A stretch of 64,000 nucleotides of DNA, taken from contig JAETXT010000009.1 in NCBI GenBank assembly GCA_019188255.1, forward strand, positions 2,294,001 to 2,358,000. The letters are read 5' to 3'. Both the position numbers and the translations under genes were made by a program. Within the stretch, counting starts at the first letter, position 1. The number at the start of each line of letters is the position of its first letter. Positions 45,838 through 57,245 of this stretch are shown here, piece by piece. Under the pieces are notes generated by a model. The model was not told the origin of the DNA, did no database searches, and worked only from the letters and a program-made list of their open reading frames with translations. The DNA is from Verticillium longisporum. Its lineage: Eukaryota > Ascomycota > Sordariomycetes > Glomerellales > Plectosphaerellaceae.

Positions 45838-48800
45838 ATGGCGGACTGACCCCTGACGCCAGACGCCACCAGTCGGCGACAATTTGTCCAGCCGACGCCC
45901 AGGGTCATCCTCTCGGAGTGCAGGAAACGAACATGACCGCCTACATGTACAGCACAGTACACTTGCACTAGCAGCGGGGCCTCTCCTCGAATCCAGCTAA
46001 GCATCTGGCGATACCCGTCTGCAGTGTGCAGAAATAGCCCGAGCTTGCGCTTTCCATGACGGGATGACTTGCTCTCACAAGGTGCTTCCATGTTGTGCAC
46101 AAGCCTCCTCCTCCCCCTCGCCTCCACGCCCATGCCTCATGCACGCTCGGACCCGTGCTCAGGCGATGTGCCAGCTCTCTCTCTCTCTCTGTGTCTGTCT
46201 GACTGTCTGTCTCTGTCACCTTGCACGGAATGGGAAAAAAAGGACTCTCACTCGCACCATCATGCCCCGCCCTGCGTGATGCTGCGCTCCTGTTGACGTC
46301 GGGTAACCTAGGCTGCTCGGATGGCGACATATATGTAGGGAGACAGTGGGAGAGAGTAGGGGGTGTCGTTGCTCCGATCAACACAGGAACGCCGCATGTT
46401 TGCCCAGCACATACAAACATATACATATGCATGTACATATGTGTTTCGGGCTCGATGCATGCACCTGGATCGATGCGAGCCATGATATTCCCGCCGATGC
46501 CGCTCCCAAGCACCCGGCACCCATTGGCTTTTGACCACGCGTAACGGCGTTTTACCAGAGGGTCCGTTGTCGCAGGCGGCGGGGTCTATCGAGGTACTAT
46601 GTACAGTAGCTCTTGCTTTGCGGGCAGGCGGGGTTACGACCTTTTCGCTGGCAGCCATCCCCCCCCCCCCGGTTTAACTAGCAGCGACGCCGTCCGAGGC
46701 AAAACATTGCAGATGGCGCGCCAAGTTAGTTGTAGATCTTGCACCACAAATGATCGACATGCTCTGGCGTTGGCGAGGTCGTGTCGAAGCTAAAAGAAAG
46801 AAAAAAACCAACATGATGTGCAGTGGCAAGGAACGCCTGAGCTGTCGCTGCTGATCAATGTGTCGAGGCCACGCTGCAGTAGTACAATGCGAAGCTGAAG
46901 ACAATGCATTGTTCCTCCGCGTGGCACCCCTTGGAGTCAGCAATAGCGTCTCCTGTGCTATTCTCCTCGATGGAAACGCATAGCCGATCTGTTGGGAGAC
47001 CTGCGGCGGAGCTAAGGTGTACTGAGTCCAAGATCAACGTGCTCTCTCCCGCACTACCAGCCTCAGGTTGCCCTTTCTCCAATAATTTCTCCGGACTGGT
47101 CCTGGGTTTCTTGCCACATCGGGATCTATGTGGATGACTTCAAGGCGGCGTTGTGCCGATGAGTTTGCCATCATATCAACTCATACAGAGCCCATAAACG
47201 TCGAAGCTGCCCACTCGACTGCTCGTTATGCTCATAGCTGCAACGAAGAAGCACATGGAATGGGCAAGGTTGAGAGAGAACCCACATGGCATGGTTGCAC
47301 GTTTGTTGGATGATTACCAAACTCTGCTCTGTACCTCCTTCAGAAGGCGTCAGTGTGTGTGGTTGACGGTGGTCCATTTTATTCCTCTGGCCCCGAGAAA
47401 GGTCTCAGGTACTTTGGAGCCAAGGAGCCGGCTCGACCGCCTACTTGAAACATTTTTTTCTGACATAGTGCGATCAAGCGATATCATATAAGTGGTTTGG
47501 AAGCTGAATCCTGCCATTGTATCTGGAGCGCCCAGTACGTACCATCGTACCTGAGGTCGTTCTCGGACCTAAAGGGATGAACATAGCTTACCGTCAAAAC
47601 TACTCTGAAGACCATACGGTACGATGCGAGAGTTCCAAAAGGCCCTTGCAAACTGGCAAACAGCACAAATCCAGATACTAGACATGCGAATCTACCGGAT
47701 GATATGCACGAGCTCTTGGAGTTATACTGACGGGCAGATTCTCAGCTTGTTCCGACTTTGCAAGCATCACAGCAAAAGCAACGACATGATGGGTATGTAT
47801 TGCGGATCGGGAGACAACGGGATGGCTACCGTCGTGTCGGGAAAACACATGTGCTTTAAAGGAGTCAACTCTATCATGACTCTGGGCGGTAGAGGTGCAC
47901 AAATTCTTGGAGGCGAGGCCACATGAGCCGGTTATGGAGAGAATTATGTAGAAGCGCTTCGGTGCTATGAACCTGTCTAAGAATCGATTCCCTCGTCGGG
48001 TCGTCATCCGCCAACATATTCACGTTGCTGCTTGAGCCACGTCACAGCTCACTGTTGCGTGAAAGCAACGAGCCTTCCTCTGCTCTCGACATAGAACACA
48101 ACGCTGACTTTCACTTCACGCCATTCACGGTCGGGCGGATTTTCCCAGTCCCTGGTATAGTATGGTGGGCATCGGCATATCGTGCCTCGCACATGTCCTG
48201 TGGCATGCCATTATGATATAGGAACCAACCACGTATCTGCACAGGTCTGCACAAATTCATAAGCTGCCTCGACCGGTGGCCCATCAGCTTGAGGTGTTGT
48301 CTGGTCCGACGGTTTTGCCAGCAACCGGGGCAATGTTTGCACAGGCGTTACTAGAAGATTGCATAGTTGTGTGCTCGCTCGTGAACCACTTCTCTGCGGC
48401 ATCTAGGTAGGCAAGTAGATGCCTTTTGCAGTGCAAGCTGGGCCGGCCGTGATCGTGATTGGCGGCCGAGGCTTCTTCAAGGCTCACTTGATAATCTGGA
48501 GTTCAGGCAGGCCAGGCGCACCATCACACCACTGGATGACGAACATCGCTTGATGACTGTACTCGCAAGTAACGACAAGCAGATGGACCGTTCATGTTTG
48601 ACATGGTAGACTTAATCCCGGATGAGAGTTTCACTCCCTGGTGCATAAGGAGCGTTAGCCAAGGCGCAGGACCACAGTTGCAATGCTAGATATCGACAAG
48701 GACAGACCCGCTGGAGAAAGAACTGGTCGAAAAGCACATCGCCAATTTCAATCCATGAGATGAGTTTCCAGCAGGTTGGCCGAGAGTTTTATCGCAGCGG

Positions 48801-51624
48801 CGTTCGTGGCGTCACTGGCTAAGGAGCGGAAGGCTAGGTCTTGCTTAGTAGACAGTATGGTTTGACTAAAGAGCGAGTGGACAGCGGACTTCACCCGCGG
48901 TGTATTAGGGGGGGCGCGACTGAGAGGGCTTGTGAACAAGAAATGAGAGAGCAGCCATTCTGTCTACTCATCCTAGTTGATCGGCGCCGATGTTCTAGCT
49001 CCAGCGATCCGGCATATGGGACGTGAAGACACCTATCGCGTGAACCTTCGGTCGCATTTCGGGCCAGGTCGAAGTCTCAATAGCAGAGCAGTCGACGGCG
49101 GCAGTGATTGCAGGGAAGGAGTGCAAGATCTAGGCGTCGCAGCGAGGAGCTAACTGGAGGGCATTGCTCCTTCTTGTGTTTGTCCTCTCCGGTATGGGAA
49201 AGCGACTGAATCCGAATGTTCATCCAAATGTTTGGCTAGCTGGTATCGTGGGGGTTGGCGCGTGGAGGCGTCGCGGGGAATGTTGCTTTTCGGGAAGAAG
49301 CAAATTTCATTAAGACCAGCTCTGAGAACGCCCGTCTGCAGGATTATGTTCTCATGCCATGGCGCTATGTTCGGGCTGTTCCATTCTTTCGTTCGTAGCC
49401 ACTCCCGTAGATATCCGATTTTGGTGGTGTAGTTGCTGCAGGCGGGGTTCCTCTCGAAATGCTGGGTCAACCAACCGGGAGTACTCGAGCAGACTTCATA
49501 TGTGCGGTAATATCCGTCGTCATTGCGCTGATGTGACGCCGGTGGGCTGGACAATTGGCTTGTTCCGAAGAGGGGGGGTCCAACAGGATATTCGATTGAG
49601 ACGCAGCGAAGCGGTTGAGTCGAATGGCTGGCTGGCTGATGACGCTGAGCTCAACGGTTTTTCGGGAAGGGGGATGGCAAGTTGAGGAGGGGCTTGGGGT
49701 GACTTCTTCCTTGAGCTGCAGAGAGAACAGGCGCAGTGTTCTGTTGGTGGGTGGGGTGGGCCGCCCGGACTGCCGCCATCAAATCTCTTTGGATCAAGTG
49801 CTGGCTGGGGTGGTGCCTCGAAGGATTGCAAAGATGCCTGGCACCAAGACACGAGGATTCCCGAATCACAGCCACGCCGACACGCCGACGGTATGTGCCT
49901 TTGATGCGTTGTGTCTCAGGACAGGTGTATTTGCTGGGCTGATTCAATGCGGATGGGCAGTTGGGTCCTTCCTGGGGCCTTTCCTCACTGACATGTGATT
50001 GTGATGCGTGCCCCACGGCGAGGGTGACGCAAAAAGTGTATTGTTCAGGAATCAGAATCAATCCATCTGTGACGCATGCCCACGTTCATGGTCTGCTTGC
50101 AAGTTTGGCCCAGGGTCGTCTCTCGCGAGCTCCGCTTTCCTGGCCACTCGCCTCGCATCCGCCTCGGAGCCGAGAAAAGGAAAAAAAAAAAAAAACACGA
50201 CAGATGAATTTCAATCACTCGTGATAGACATTTGACAGAGGACAAACCGCGGGATTTGACATACTGACCGAGGCACTCTGAGGTATGAGGCTCGTCACGA
50301 AATGGGTATTGAGGGGCCCAAGGGGGGAAACAACGCTGCTGCCAAGCACGGTCTGGCCGGGCGGGCTGGCTTTATCGATGGCGAAGATGCTCCCCGACTG
50401 GAGAGCAGGTAAGCTATGGTGGGGAGGAATAGCTTTCACATGTCAGACGAGCAGGGATCAAGCTGCAAGACCATGGGAAGAAAAACCCACCGCGAAAAAG
50501 CTCCTAGGCGCGCATCTCATGCAACCACTCAGAGCCACGCCACGCATGTCTGTGAGGCGCAAAGATAGGGCGATTTCCATGTCAGTTGCTGCGTCTTGCA
50601 TTTTGACTGGTGCGTTCTGTGATACGAGGTCCCTGTCACCCTCCAAACCTCGATGTGCCAGCTACAGTTCCCCTTCGGCATCCCGCTATTGAGCGAGGTG
50701 TGCGGCGACAGGGGAGGGGAGACAAGAGCCCCCTCCCGAGAGCACCCCACCACCAACCTCTATCACGACACGCACCCTGCCTTGACCCCCCAAAACCCAA
50801 GACATCTGCGCCTGACAAGACTATCACCGGCAACCCAGGATGGTACATAGTACATTCCTGCTCTGCAGCCCCCGTCCCCCTGCTCGACAGCCCGGCATGC
50901 CATGGCAGCCCGGCCGACAAGCCGATCGATCCGATGTCTTAGCAAGAACGCAAAGCATATGCTTTTCGCTCCCCCTGTTTGCAAAAGAGGAACCCAGAAT
51001 GGCCACCCTGGGCACAAGCACGAGCAAAAGTGACATGCTATCTATCGATCTACTGATGAGCGAGGCGAAAAGTCCCCGCCGTGACCCAAAGTGTCTCATG
51101 TACCTTACCTTGCCTGATCCGACCCTACCTCTTGACACGACCCGGTGTGGCGCTGGCGCCGGCGCTGGCCCTGCATTACATTGCTTGGAAGCTTGGGGGC
51201 CGACCTGGCCCTCGCCTCCGGTCTCATGTGCGTGCTGCTTGCTGTCTACGGCTTCGACCTTCATATCACTGTACATCCTCGCTCATCATCGCTCGTCATC
51301 CCCCCCCCCTTCCCTCCCTCCTTCCTTCCTCTCCTCTCTCTCCTCTACTGCGACTTGCCCCTCCACCCAGCTGTTTTAAGCTTCGACCGGCGCCTCTGCC
51401 CATCAGGACTCCTATCCTGCACTCCAAGCTCTTCCGTCGTATCTTTCTTACTTGCACCTCCCCCTACACTCACCCAATAACCTGTATACGTGTTCAAACG
51501 CACGCTCAGTACCTTGACGTACCCTGGCCTACCTTATCCCACGAGCTCCTGGATTTACCTTTGGAGCCAAACCTGTCGTCGCCTCGTAGGAGTACCTCGA
51601 CTCTGACTCGACCCCGATAGCGCA

Positions 51625-52241
51625 ATGGCTCAAGTGAACGGCGACGTATCGAGCTCGGCTCCCAGCTCGGCATTTGTCCAGGTATGCAGTCTGCGTAGCC
51701 TGTAGCATTGTCACGGTTAGGGATACTGACAGTATGACTTCAGCACCTCCTCGACTACCCCGTCGTCCACGACGGTGTCGCCAGCTTTAAGCAGAACCCC
51801 TACGGTCAGAAGTCTCTGCAGCTCAGCGACTCTGCCTACAAGACCTTTGCCCAGCCCTTCATTCCCTACCTCGCTGGCCCTTTCGAGTTCGTGCGACCTT
51901 ATCTCCAGAAGGCCGACACCTTTGGCGACCAGGCTCTGTCCAAGGTTGACCAGCAGGTCCCCTTCGTCAAGAAGCCTACAAACGAGTTGTACGCCGGTGC
52001 CAAGGGCATCATCGCCCTTCCCTTCAAGACGGGCGTCGAGACCAGGGACCACGTGTTCAAGACCTACTCGGCTGAGTACAAGAAACTTGGCAATGGCAAT
52101 GACAACGTTATCACCTACGGCAAGGCCTTGGTCAGCACAGCTTTCATCTCCAGCAGCGAGTTCTTGACGTGGGCCAACAACGTTCTGCACTACAAGAAGG
52201 AGGAGGCCAAGGAGGCCATCAACGAGAAGGCAAACAACTAG
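51625..52241 (+). CDS. cap20: CAP20/MPL1-like perilipin-family lipid-droplet protein
   Basis: Two exons, 51625-51681 and 51744-52241, with a 62-bp intron; 184 residues. It starts MAQVNGDVSSSAPSSAFVQ and continues HLLDYPVVHDGVASFKQNPY, the conserved beginning of Colletotrichum CAP20 and Metarhizium MPL1. The central part has weakly hydrophobic amphipathic segments (FAQPFIPYLAGPFEFVRPYL, then KADTFGDQALSKVDQQVPFV), typical of perilipins that coat lipid droplets. The C-terminus is Lys/Glu-rich. In those fungi the protein controls lipid storage and appressorium turgor, so a link to infection structures is possible if this organism forms them. Orthology is well supported; the biological role is by analogy. 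Confidence 0.9.
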
Positions 52242-53249
52242 GCGGCATGTGCATTTAGCGCCGTCCTTCTTTCCCCCTTTCCTTTCCCACCTTGTTCACT
52301 GCGCAATGGACCTGCCGAGGTCATGATATCCAGGCGTTCCCTTGATCATTTTTTCTGCGTGCTGGCTGGTCGAGGGCGAGGAGTCTTGGATATCCGATTT
52401 CGCCCGTGAAAGGTGGTGTCTTCCCAAGTCGCGTCCCGGACAGCGCACGCGGCCCTGCCCATCGTTTCTCGGCCCAAGAGTTGCTCTTTCGCTAGATGCG
52501 ACTACCCAGAGCACCTTGTTTCACTCAGCTGTCACCTCCACATCGGTGTGGATGAAGCTGGAATAGATGGCGAGACAGCCGTTGGTGGCTTACTTGGCTG
52601 TGTGACTAGGTACGGCGCTCAAAATCAGCGACGATGGCAGGGTCAGTCAGTTTCATACGGCACCAATAGATTCCCAATGATTTATCATTGCCCAGTATAA
52701 TTCAATGTCAGACAAGACAAATACTACTCTTCCATGGTCAAGCTCAAGTGAACACACGCATGATGCCAGAAGATGCTCCGGGAATACCCTCAACATTTTC
52801 TCTACTGGCGGTTGGTGTCGGCCTGGCGTTGTCCACTGGATTGGTTGGCAATCACTATGTCAGCGAATCGTCCTGTGGGAGGTGGGGGTGGGGCAGAGAA
52901 TCTGGGCAGCTCCAAAGCTAAGGTATTGCTGGCTGAGTTGATTGCCCCTCTTGCCGCTCTCAGCAGCGGTGCTGATGTAAAGCTTGACTAAAGGGGAGCC
53001 TGATGTGCTTAGAAGAGGCTGCCATAATCATCACGGCATGGCGATTAGCCCGATTCGAGACACCGGATCCAGCCTTTCCAAGGCCGACGACGAGGGGCCA
53101 CAATAAAGGCATTGGTGTTGAGCAATCCATCTTTCATCATTTGTCAATTGCTTTCAGTGTCTTCCAAGACATTCTTCTCCCGACCTCACCTCTCCCACCC
53201 GATTTCGCGACGACAACTACATAAGTCCTTCGTCGCCGTTGAATTTCAG
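52242..53249. other. Intergenic
   Basis: 3' flank of the CAP20-like gene and promoter of pirin. No gene seen. Confidence 0.55.
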
Positions 53250-54349
53250 ATGAAGGTATTCGCTTTCTGGACCACGATCACAGTCGGCATCATATCAATA
53301 CTTTTCTGTTATCATTCGCAGATTCAGAACTTCGCCTTGAACACCGCTCAAATCACGCTGAGCTTCGTGAACACCAAGCGAAACATATCTTCATTCTCGC
53401 CACCTAAACAGCCCGATCATCACCTCTACGCCACAGAAATGTCGGTCCCACGCGCCATTCGCAAGATATTCCTCGCTGTTGAGCAGGCCGAGGGTGCCGG
53501 AGCCCGCGTGCGCCGCTCCATTGGCACGCCCCAGCTGCGCAATCTCTCACCCTTCCTTATGCTTGACCACTTCTCCATTAAGCCTGGCGCCGGCTTCCCC
53601 GACCACCCCCATCGCGGTCAGGAGACCATCACGTACCTCCTCCAGGGGGGCGTCGACCAGGAGGACTTTGCCGGTTACGCCGGCACCACCGAGGCCGGAG
53701 ACTTGCAGTTCATGACGGCCGGAAAAGGCATCATGCACGCCGAGATGCCCAAGCAGAACCCCGACGGCAGCGCCATCGCCGGCCTCCAGCTGTGGGCCGA
53801 CCTGCCGCAGAAGCTCAAGGCCTCCGAGCCCCGCTACCGAGACCTCAAGACGACAGAGTTCCCCTCGCGCGCCACGTCGGCGGCGGAAAGGCGCACATCC
53901 AGGTCATCTCGGGCCAAAGCCACGGCGTCGACTCGGTCCGCGACCTTGCCTACACGCCCGTCTGGATCCTCGACCTGCAGGTCAAGCCCGGCGGCAAGGT
54001 CGCACAGCCGCTGCCTGCCAACTGGAACGCGTTCGCCTACGTTCTCGAGGGCCAGGCCCTGTTCGGCGCCGGCGACCAGCAGCGCCCCGTCGAGCAGTAC
54101 CACAACGTCGTGCTCGAGCAGGAGGGCGACGTCGTCAATATCGAGGTGGATGCAGGTGCTGACAAGGACGCGCGCGTCGTGCTCATTGCCGGCACACCTC
54201 TCGATCAGCCGGTCGTGCAGTACGGGCCGTTTGTCCTGAGCTCCAAGGAGGAGGTCTACCAGGCGTTGCAGGATTACCAGACACACTCGAACGGGTTTGA
54301 GAGGGCCGAGGGGTGGCAGAGCGAGATTGGAAAGTCCATGATCCACTGA
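53250..54349 (+). CDS. Pirin-family cupin protein (frame break)
   Basis: The conserved body starts at an ATG at 53439 (MSVPRAIRKIFLAVEQAEGA). An upstream in-frame ATG at 53250 adds 63 residues with a hydrophobic segment (FWTTITVGIISILFCY), a possible signal anchor or targeting peptide. Pirin motifs are intact: SIGTPQLRNLSPFLMLDHF, FPDHPHRGQETITYLLQGGV with the two metal-binding histidines, and AGKGIMHAEMP with the third histidine and the glutamate. The frame breaks at TTCCCCTCGCG (C run 53861-53864). One extra C gives EFPLARHVGGGKAHIQV, then ISGQSHGVDSVRDLAYTPVW and the second cupin barrel. Total is 303 residues from 53439 or 366 from 53250. Pirins are iron-binding cupins; some have quercetinase activity and some modulate transcription. 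Confidence 0.9.
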
Positions 54350-54989
54350 TCTGTAACAACCCGATGTATTCACGAGCAACACGGCATTGGCATGGAGTAT
54401 GGGGTTATCAGCTGTATTTGAAAAAAGTTGAGATTTTATGAGGAAAACACCGATCCTCATGTATGAAGAGAAAGCAAGACATCTATCTGCCTGCATGTTG
54501 CGATTCTAGCGAGTGTTTCGAGTCTGCTACGAAGATTTAGTGATGCCTGGGCAGTTGCGCATGACGAGCGCCAAAAAGGACAGTAGAAAATTGAATGTTG
54601 ATGCAATCAATAATTGCTTGTCGCAGGCTATTTCAACCGCCCTGATCCTTATATTGCTGAGACTACCCAGCTGTGACGATCCGCTCAATGCACCGTATCG
54701 TGGGGCAAAGTGTCGCAGCACATCACCGATAGCGCACTGGCCATCAACAGCTTAGCGAGGCATGTTCCATGTCAGGCACTGAACCCCAACCCATTCGAGG
54801 TATCCAGCCATAGGACCGTGCCAAATACCTTGCTCTGCACAAGCACACGACGCTCCGAGCAACACCCGAACCAGCGCGCGCTCGTACCGGCACCAATGCA
54901 CCGACACCCCCCCTAAAGAACAGAATACACACTCTCTCCATCACGGCGCGGTCATCCTGCGACTCCCCATCGCTGAGCGATTCCCGACC
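54350..54989. other. Intergenic, pirin 3' flank and SEC6 promoter
   Basis: No gene, repeat or clear regulatory motif recognised. Confidence 0.55.
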
Positions 54990-57245
54990 ATGGACGCCCC
55001 CGTGCCTAAGCTCTCGGAGCTCCTGCGCCACCCCGACGACCTCGACAAGATCATCGGCCTCAAGCAGGAGTTTGGCCGCAAGAAGAGCGCGGTCGACGGG
55101 CAGCTCCGCAGCGGCCTGCGCGAGCAGCTCGAGACAACCCAGTCGGGCATGACGGGCCTCGCCGACGGCCAGAAGGCGGTGCAACAGATCAAGGAGGAGA
55201 TGATGAAAATCGACCGCCTCTGCTCCGAGTCGCAGAACATGATCAAGGACTTTGCGAGCATCAACATTGTCTCCCAGGCCCATCGCAACTTTGGCGCCGT
55301 GCGGGCCATGCGCAAGAACCTCGAGACCTTCAACGAGCGTCTGGCCATGGTCGAGGGCATGCTGCAGCAGGACGAGGCGGACAAGGAGAGCATGCCGAAC
55401 CTCCTACCGAACCACTACGAGCTCACGCAGGAAGGGAATATCCGGGCCGAGGCAGTGGAACAGATACAGAGAGCCGAGGATCCGAGCCCCGAGTCGACGC
55501 CCGAAGACTACGTTCAGAGGCGCGACCTCATGAGCGACTGGTCCGATGACCACATTGGCCTGCTGGCGCTGAACCTCATCAGCCTTGTCGTCAATGACAA
55601 CAACGGTCTTGTTGTGCGCTTTGCCGTCGTCATCGAGGCGGAAGAGAAGAGCGACCAGCGCGTGCTAGCCCTGCAGGAGGCCCTGAAAGACCACAAGGAG
55701 ATGGCGACGAGGTTCCAGAGCATTACGGACGGAGCCAAGAAGGTCCGCGGTTACAAGGACAAGTTTCTGCAGGCCATCAAGATCAATGCCGAGGGGCAGT
55801 TTGGCGAGGCCCGAGGCGAGTTCCTGGACGACCCATCGCAGCTGTCACAGGCGCTGCAGTGGTACTTCAATGACCTCAACGCTGTCAAGATTGGCATGAC
55901 GCCTCTGATGCCAAAGAAGTGGAGGATTCTCAAGACCTATGGACAAATCTACCACGAGCTGATGCACGACTTCCTCGTCGGCATGATCGATGACCCCGAA
56001 TCGAGCTCGGGCAACACACTCGAGATCATTAACTACCCCGAGAAGTACTACAAGAGGATGACCAAGCTGGGTTTCCGCCAGGACGAGCTGACGCCGCATG
56101 TCATTGACAATCGGGAGGGCGAGCTCGTGCGGGAGTTCCGGCAGCTCATTATCAAGTTCCTGGACGAGTGGCTCGATCGCATCTTTGCACAGGAGAAGAA
56201 GGACTTTGCCGAGCGAGTTGTCGAGGGATCCAACCTGGACCAGGACGAGTACGGCTACTTCCGAACCAAGAACCTCGTCGACATGTGGCGCATGCTGCGC
56301 GAGCAGGTGGATGCAGCAGCCAACTCGAAGCGTACCGACGTGATCGAGGGCGTCATTGATGCCATGTTCCTGCGGCTGCGCGTGCGGCAGCAGACGTGGC
56401 AAAAGCTGCTCGAGGACGAGGCGCTCAAGTATGAGTCGGGCAAAGACCCGGAGCTCGAGGGGTTTCAAGCGCTGCAGGACTGGCTCGTGGGCACGGCCAA
56501 CGACCAGATCGCCTGCATCGACGACAGCGAGGAGGAGAACAAGATGGCGTACCTATCCAACTTTCGACAAAAGTTCGAGACGGTCGTGTCGCCTGCGTAT
56601 ATGGAGCGGGCGAACGGCGAAATCCTTGCGCTGCGGGACGGCTATGTCGACTTCAGCACGTGGTGCATCACCAAGTTTGTGCAGCTCATCTTCGTCATTG
56701 ACTTCAAGTTGGTGATGCCCGACTTCTTCACACCAAAGTGGTATGGTAGCTCGGCGATGAAGCAGATGGTGGTCACATTCGAGGAGTACGTAGGAGACTA
56801 CCGGCAGGTGCTTCACCACTCGCTCGTGGACATCTTCACCGAGGTGTTCGCCGACGAGCTCTTGATCCGCTACCTCACGTCAGTGCGGAACAAGGGGGCC
56901 AAATTCAGGCGCACCGAGCCATTCCAAGACAAGCTGTTCGACGACATTTCGACGGCGTTCAACTTCTTCGACAGCCTGCCCAACCAGGACGTGGCCAACG
57001 CCGTCAAGCAAACTTGGAGGGTGACAGAGCCCTTCCTGCAGCTCCTCACGGTCGCCAAGGACGCTGTGCCGGATGCATTCGAGTCGTTCAAGCGCGAGTA
57101 CTGGGATCTGCAAATCAGCTGGGTCGAATCAGTGGTGAGGGCGCGCGATGACTTTGACAGATCCATGTTGAACGCCGTCAAGGCAAGGGCGGCACAGGTG
57201 GACGTGGAGCGCACGGGCGAGACTATCATGAGCAGGGTCAAGTGA
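54990..57245 (+). CDS. SEC6: Exocyst complex component SEC6
   Basis: An uninterrupted single exon of 751 residues, the usual length of SEC6. Start MDAPVPKLSELLRHPDDLDK, in a good ATG context (gaccATGGac). The N-terminal third is coiled coil (LKQEFGRKKSAVDGQLRSGL; VQQIKEEMMKIDRLCSESQN). The C-terminal helical-bundle region includes QALQWYFNDLNAVKIGMTPL, then MRKEYWDL-like spacing represented here by SFKREYWDLQISWVESVV near the end. SEC6 is a core subunit of the octameric exocyst that tethers secretory vesicles to the plasma membrane, which in filamentous fungi means the hyphal tip. This is one of the few long genes in the window with no frame break. Confidence 0.93.
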   Translation: MDAPVPKLSELLRHPDDLDKIIGLKQEFGRKKSAVDGQLRSGLREQLETTQSGMTGLADGQKAVQQIKEEMMKIDRLCSESQNMIKDFASINIVSQAHRNFGAVRAMRKNLETFNERLAMVEGMLQQDEADKESMPNLLPNHYELTQEGNIRAEAVEQIQRAEDPSPESTPEDYVQRRDLMSDWSDDHIGLLALNLISLVVNDNNGLVVRFAVVIEAEEKSDQRVLALQEALKDHKEMATRFQSITDGAKKVRGYKDKFLQAIKINAEGQFGEARGEFLDDPSQLSQALQWYFNDLNAVKIGMTPLMPKKWRILKTYGQIYHELMHDFLVGMIDDPESSSGNTLEIINYPEKYYKRMTKLGFRQDELTPHVIDNREGELVREFRQLIIKFLDEWLDRIFAQEKKDFAERVVEGSNLDQDEYGYFRTKNLVDMWRMLREQVDAAANSKRTDVIEGVIDAMFLRLRVRQQTWQKLLEDEALKYESGKDPELEGFQALQDWLVGTANDQIACIDDSEEENKMAYLSNFRQKFETVVSPAYMERANGEILALRDGYVDFSTWCITKFVQLIFVIDFKLVMPDFFTPKWYGSSAMKQMVVTFEEYVGDYRQVLHHSLVDIFTEVFADELLIRYLTSVRNKGAKFRRTEPFQDKLFDDISTAFNFFDSLPNQDVANAVKQTWRVTEPFLQLLTVAKDAVPDAFESFKREYWDLQISWVESVVRARDDFDRSMLNAVKARAAQVDVERTGETIMSRVK

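Larger units (their letters stand above)
43941..51624. other. 7.7-kb gene-poor region
   Basis: I find no gene with domains or consistent splicing. It includes the DENN gene's upstream region, two tandem repeats (annotated), a 12-nt poly-C run near 46661, a 15-nt poly-A run near 50170 and, from about 51290, a pyrimidine-rich leader before the CAP20-like gene. Between about 46.9 and 49.6 kb composition looks lower in GC and short gene-like pieces appear on the minus strand without a coherent product. Confidence 0.5.

Noticed and set aside
48487..48546. Minus-strand QWCDGAPGL resembling the LanC-like WCHGAPG motif
   Set aside because: One histidine differs, the frame stops within 20 codons and no other LanC motif could be found nearby.
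49150..49554. Minus-strand frame of 134 codons (WLTQHFERNPACSNYTTKIG and on)
   Set aside because: Looks somewhat protein-like but has no recognisable family, no clear splicing partners and sits in a possibly decayed region; not enough to call a gene.
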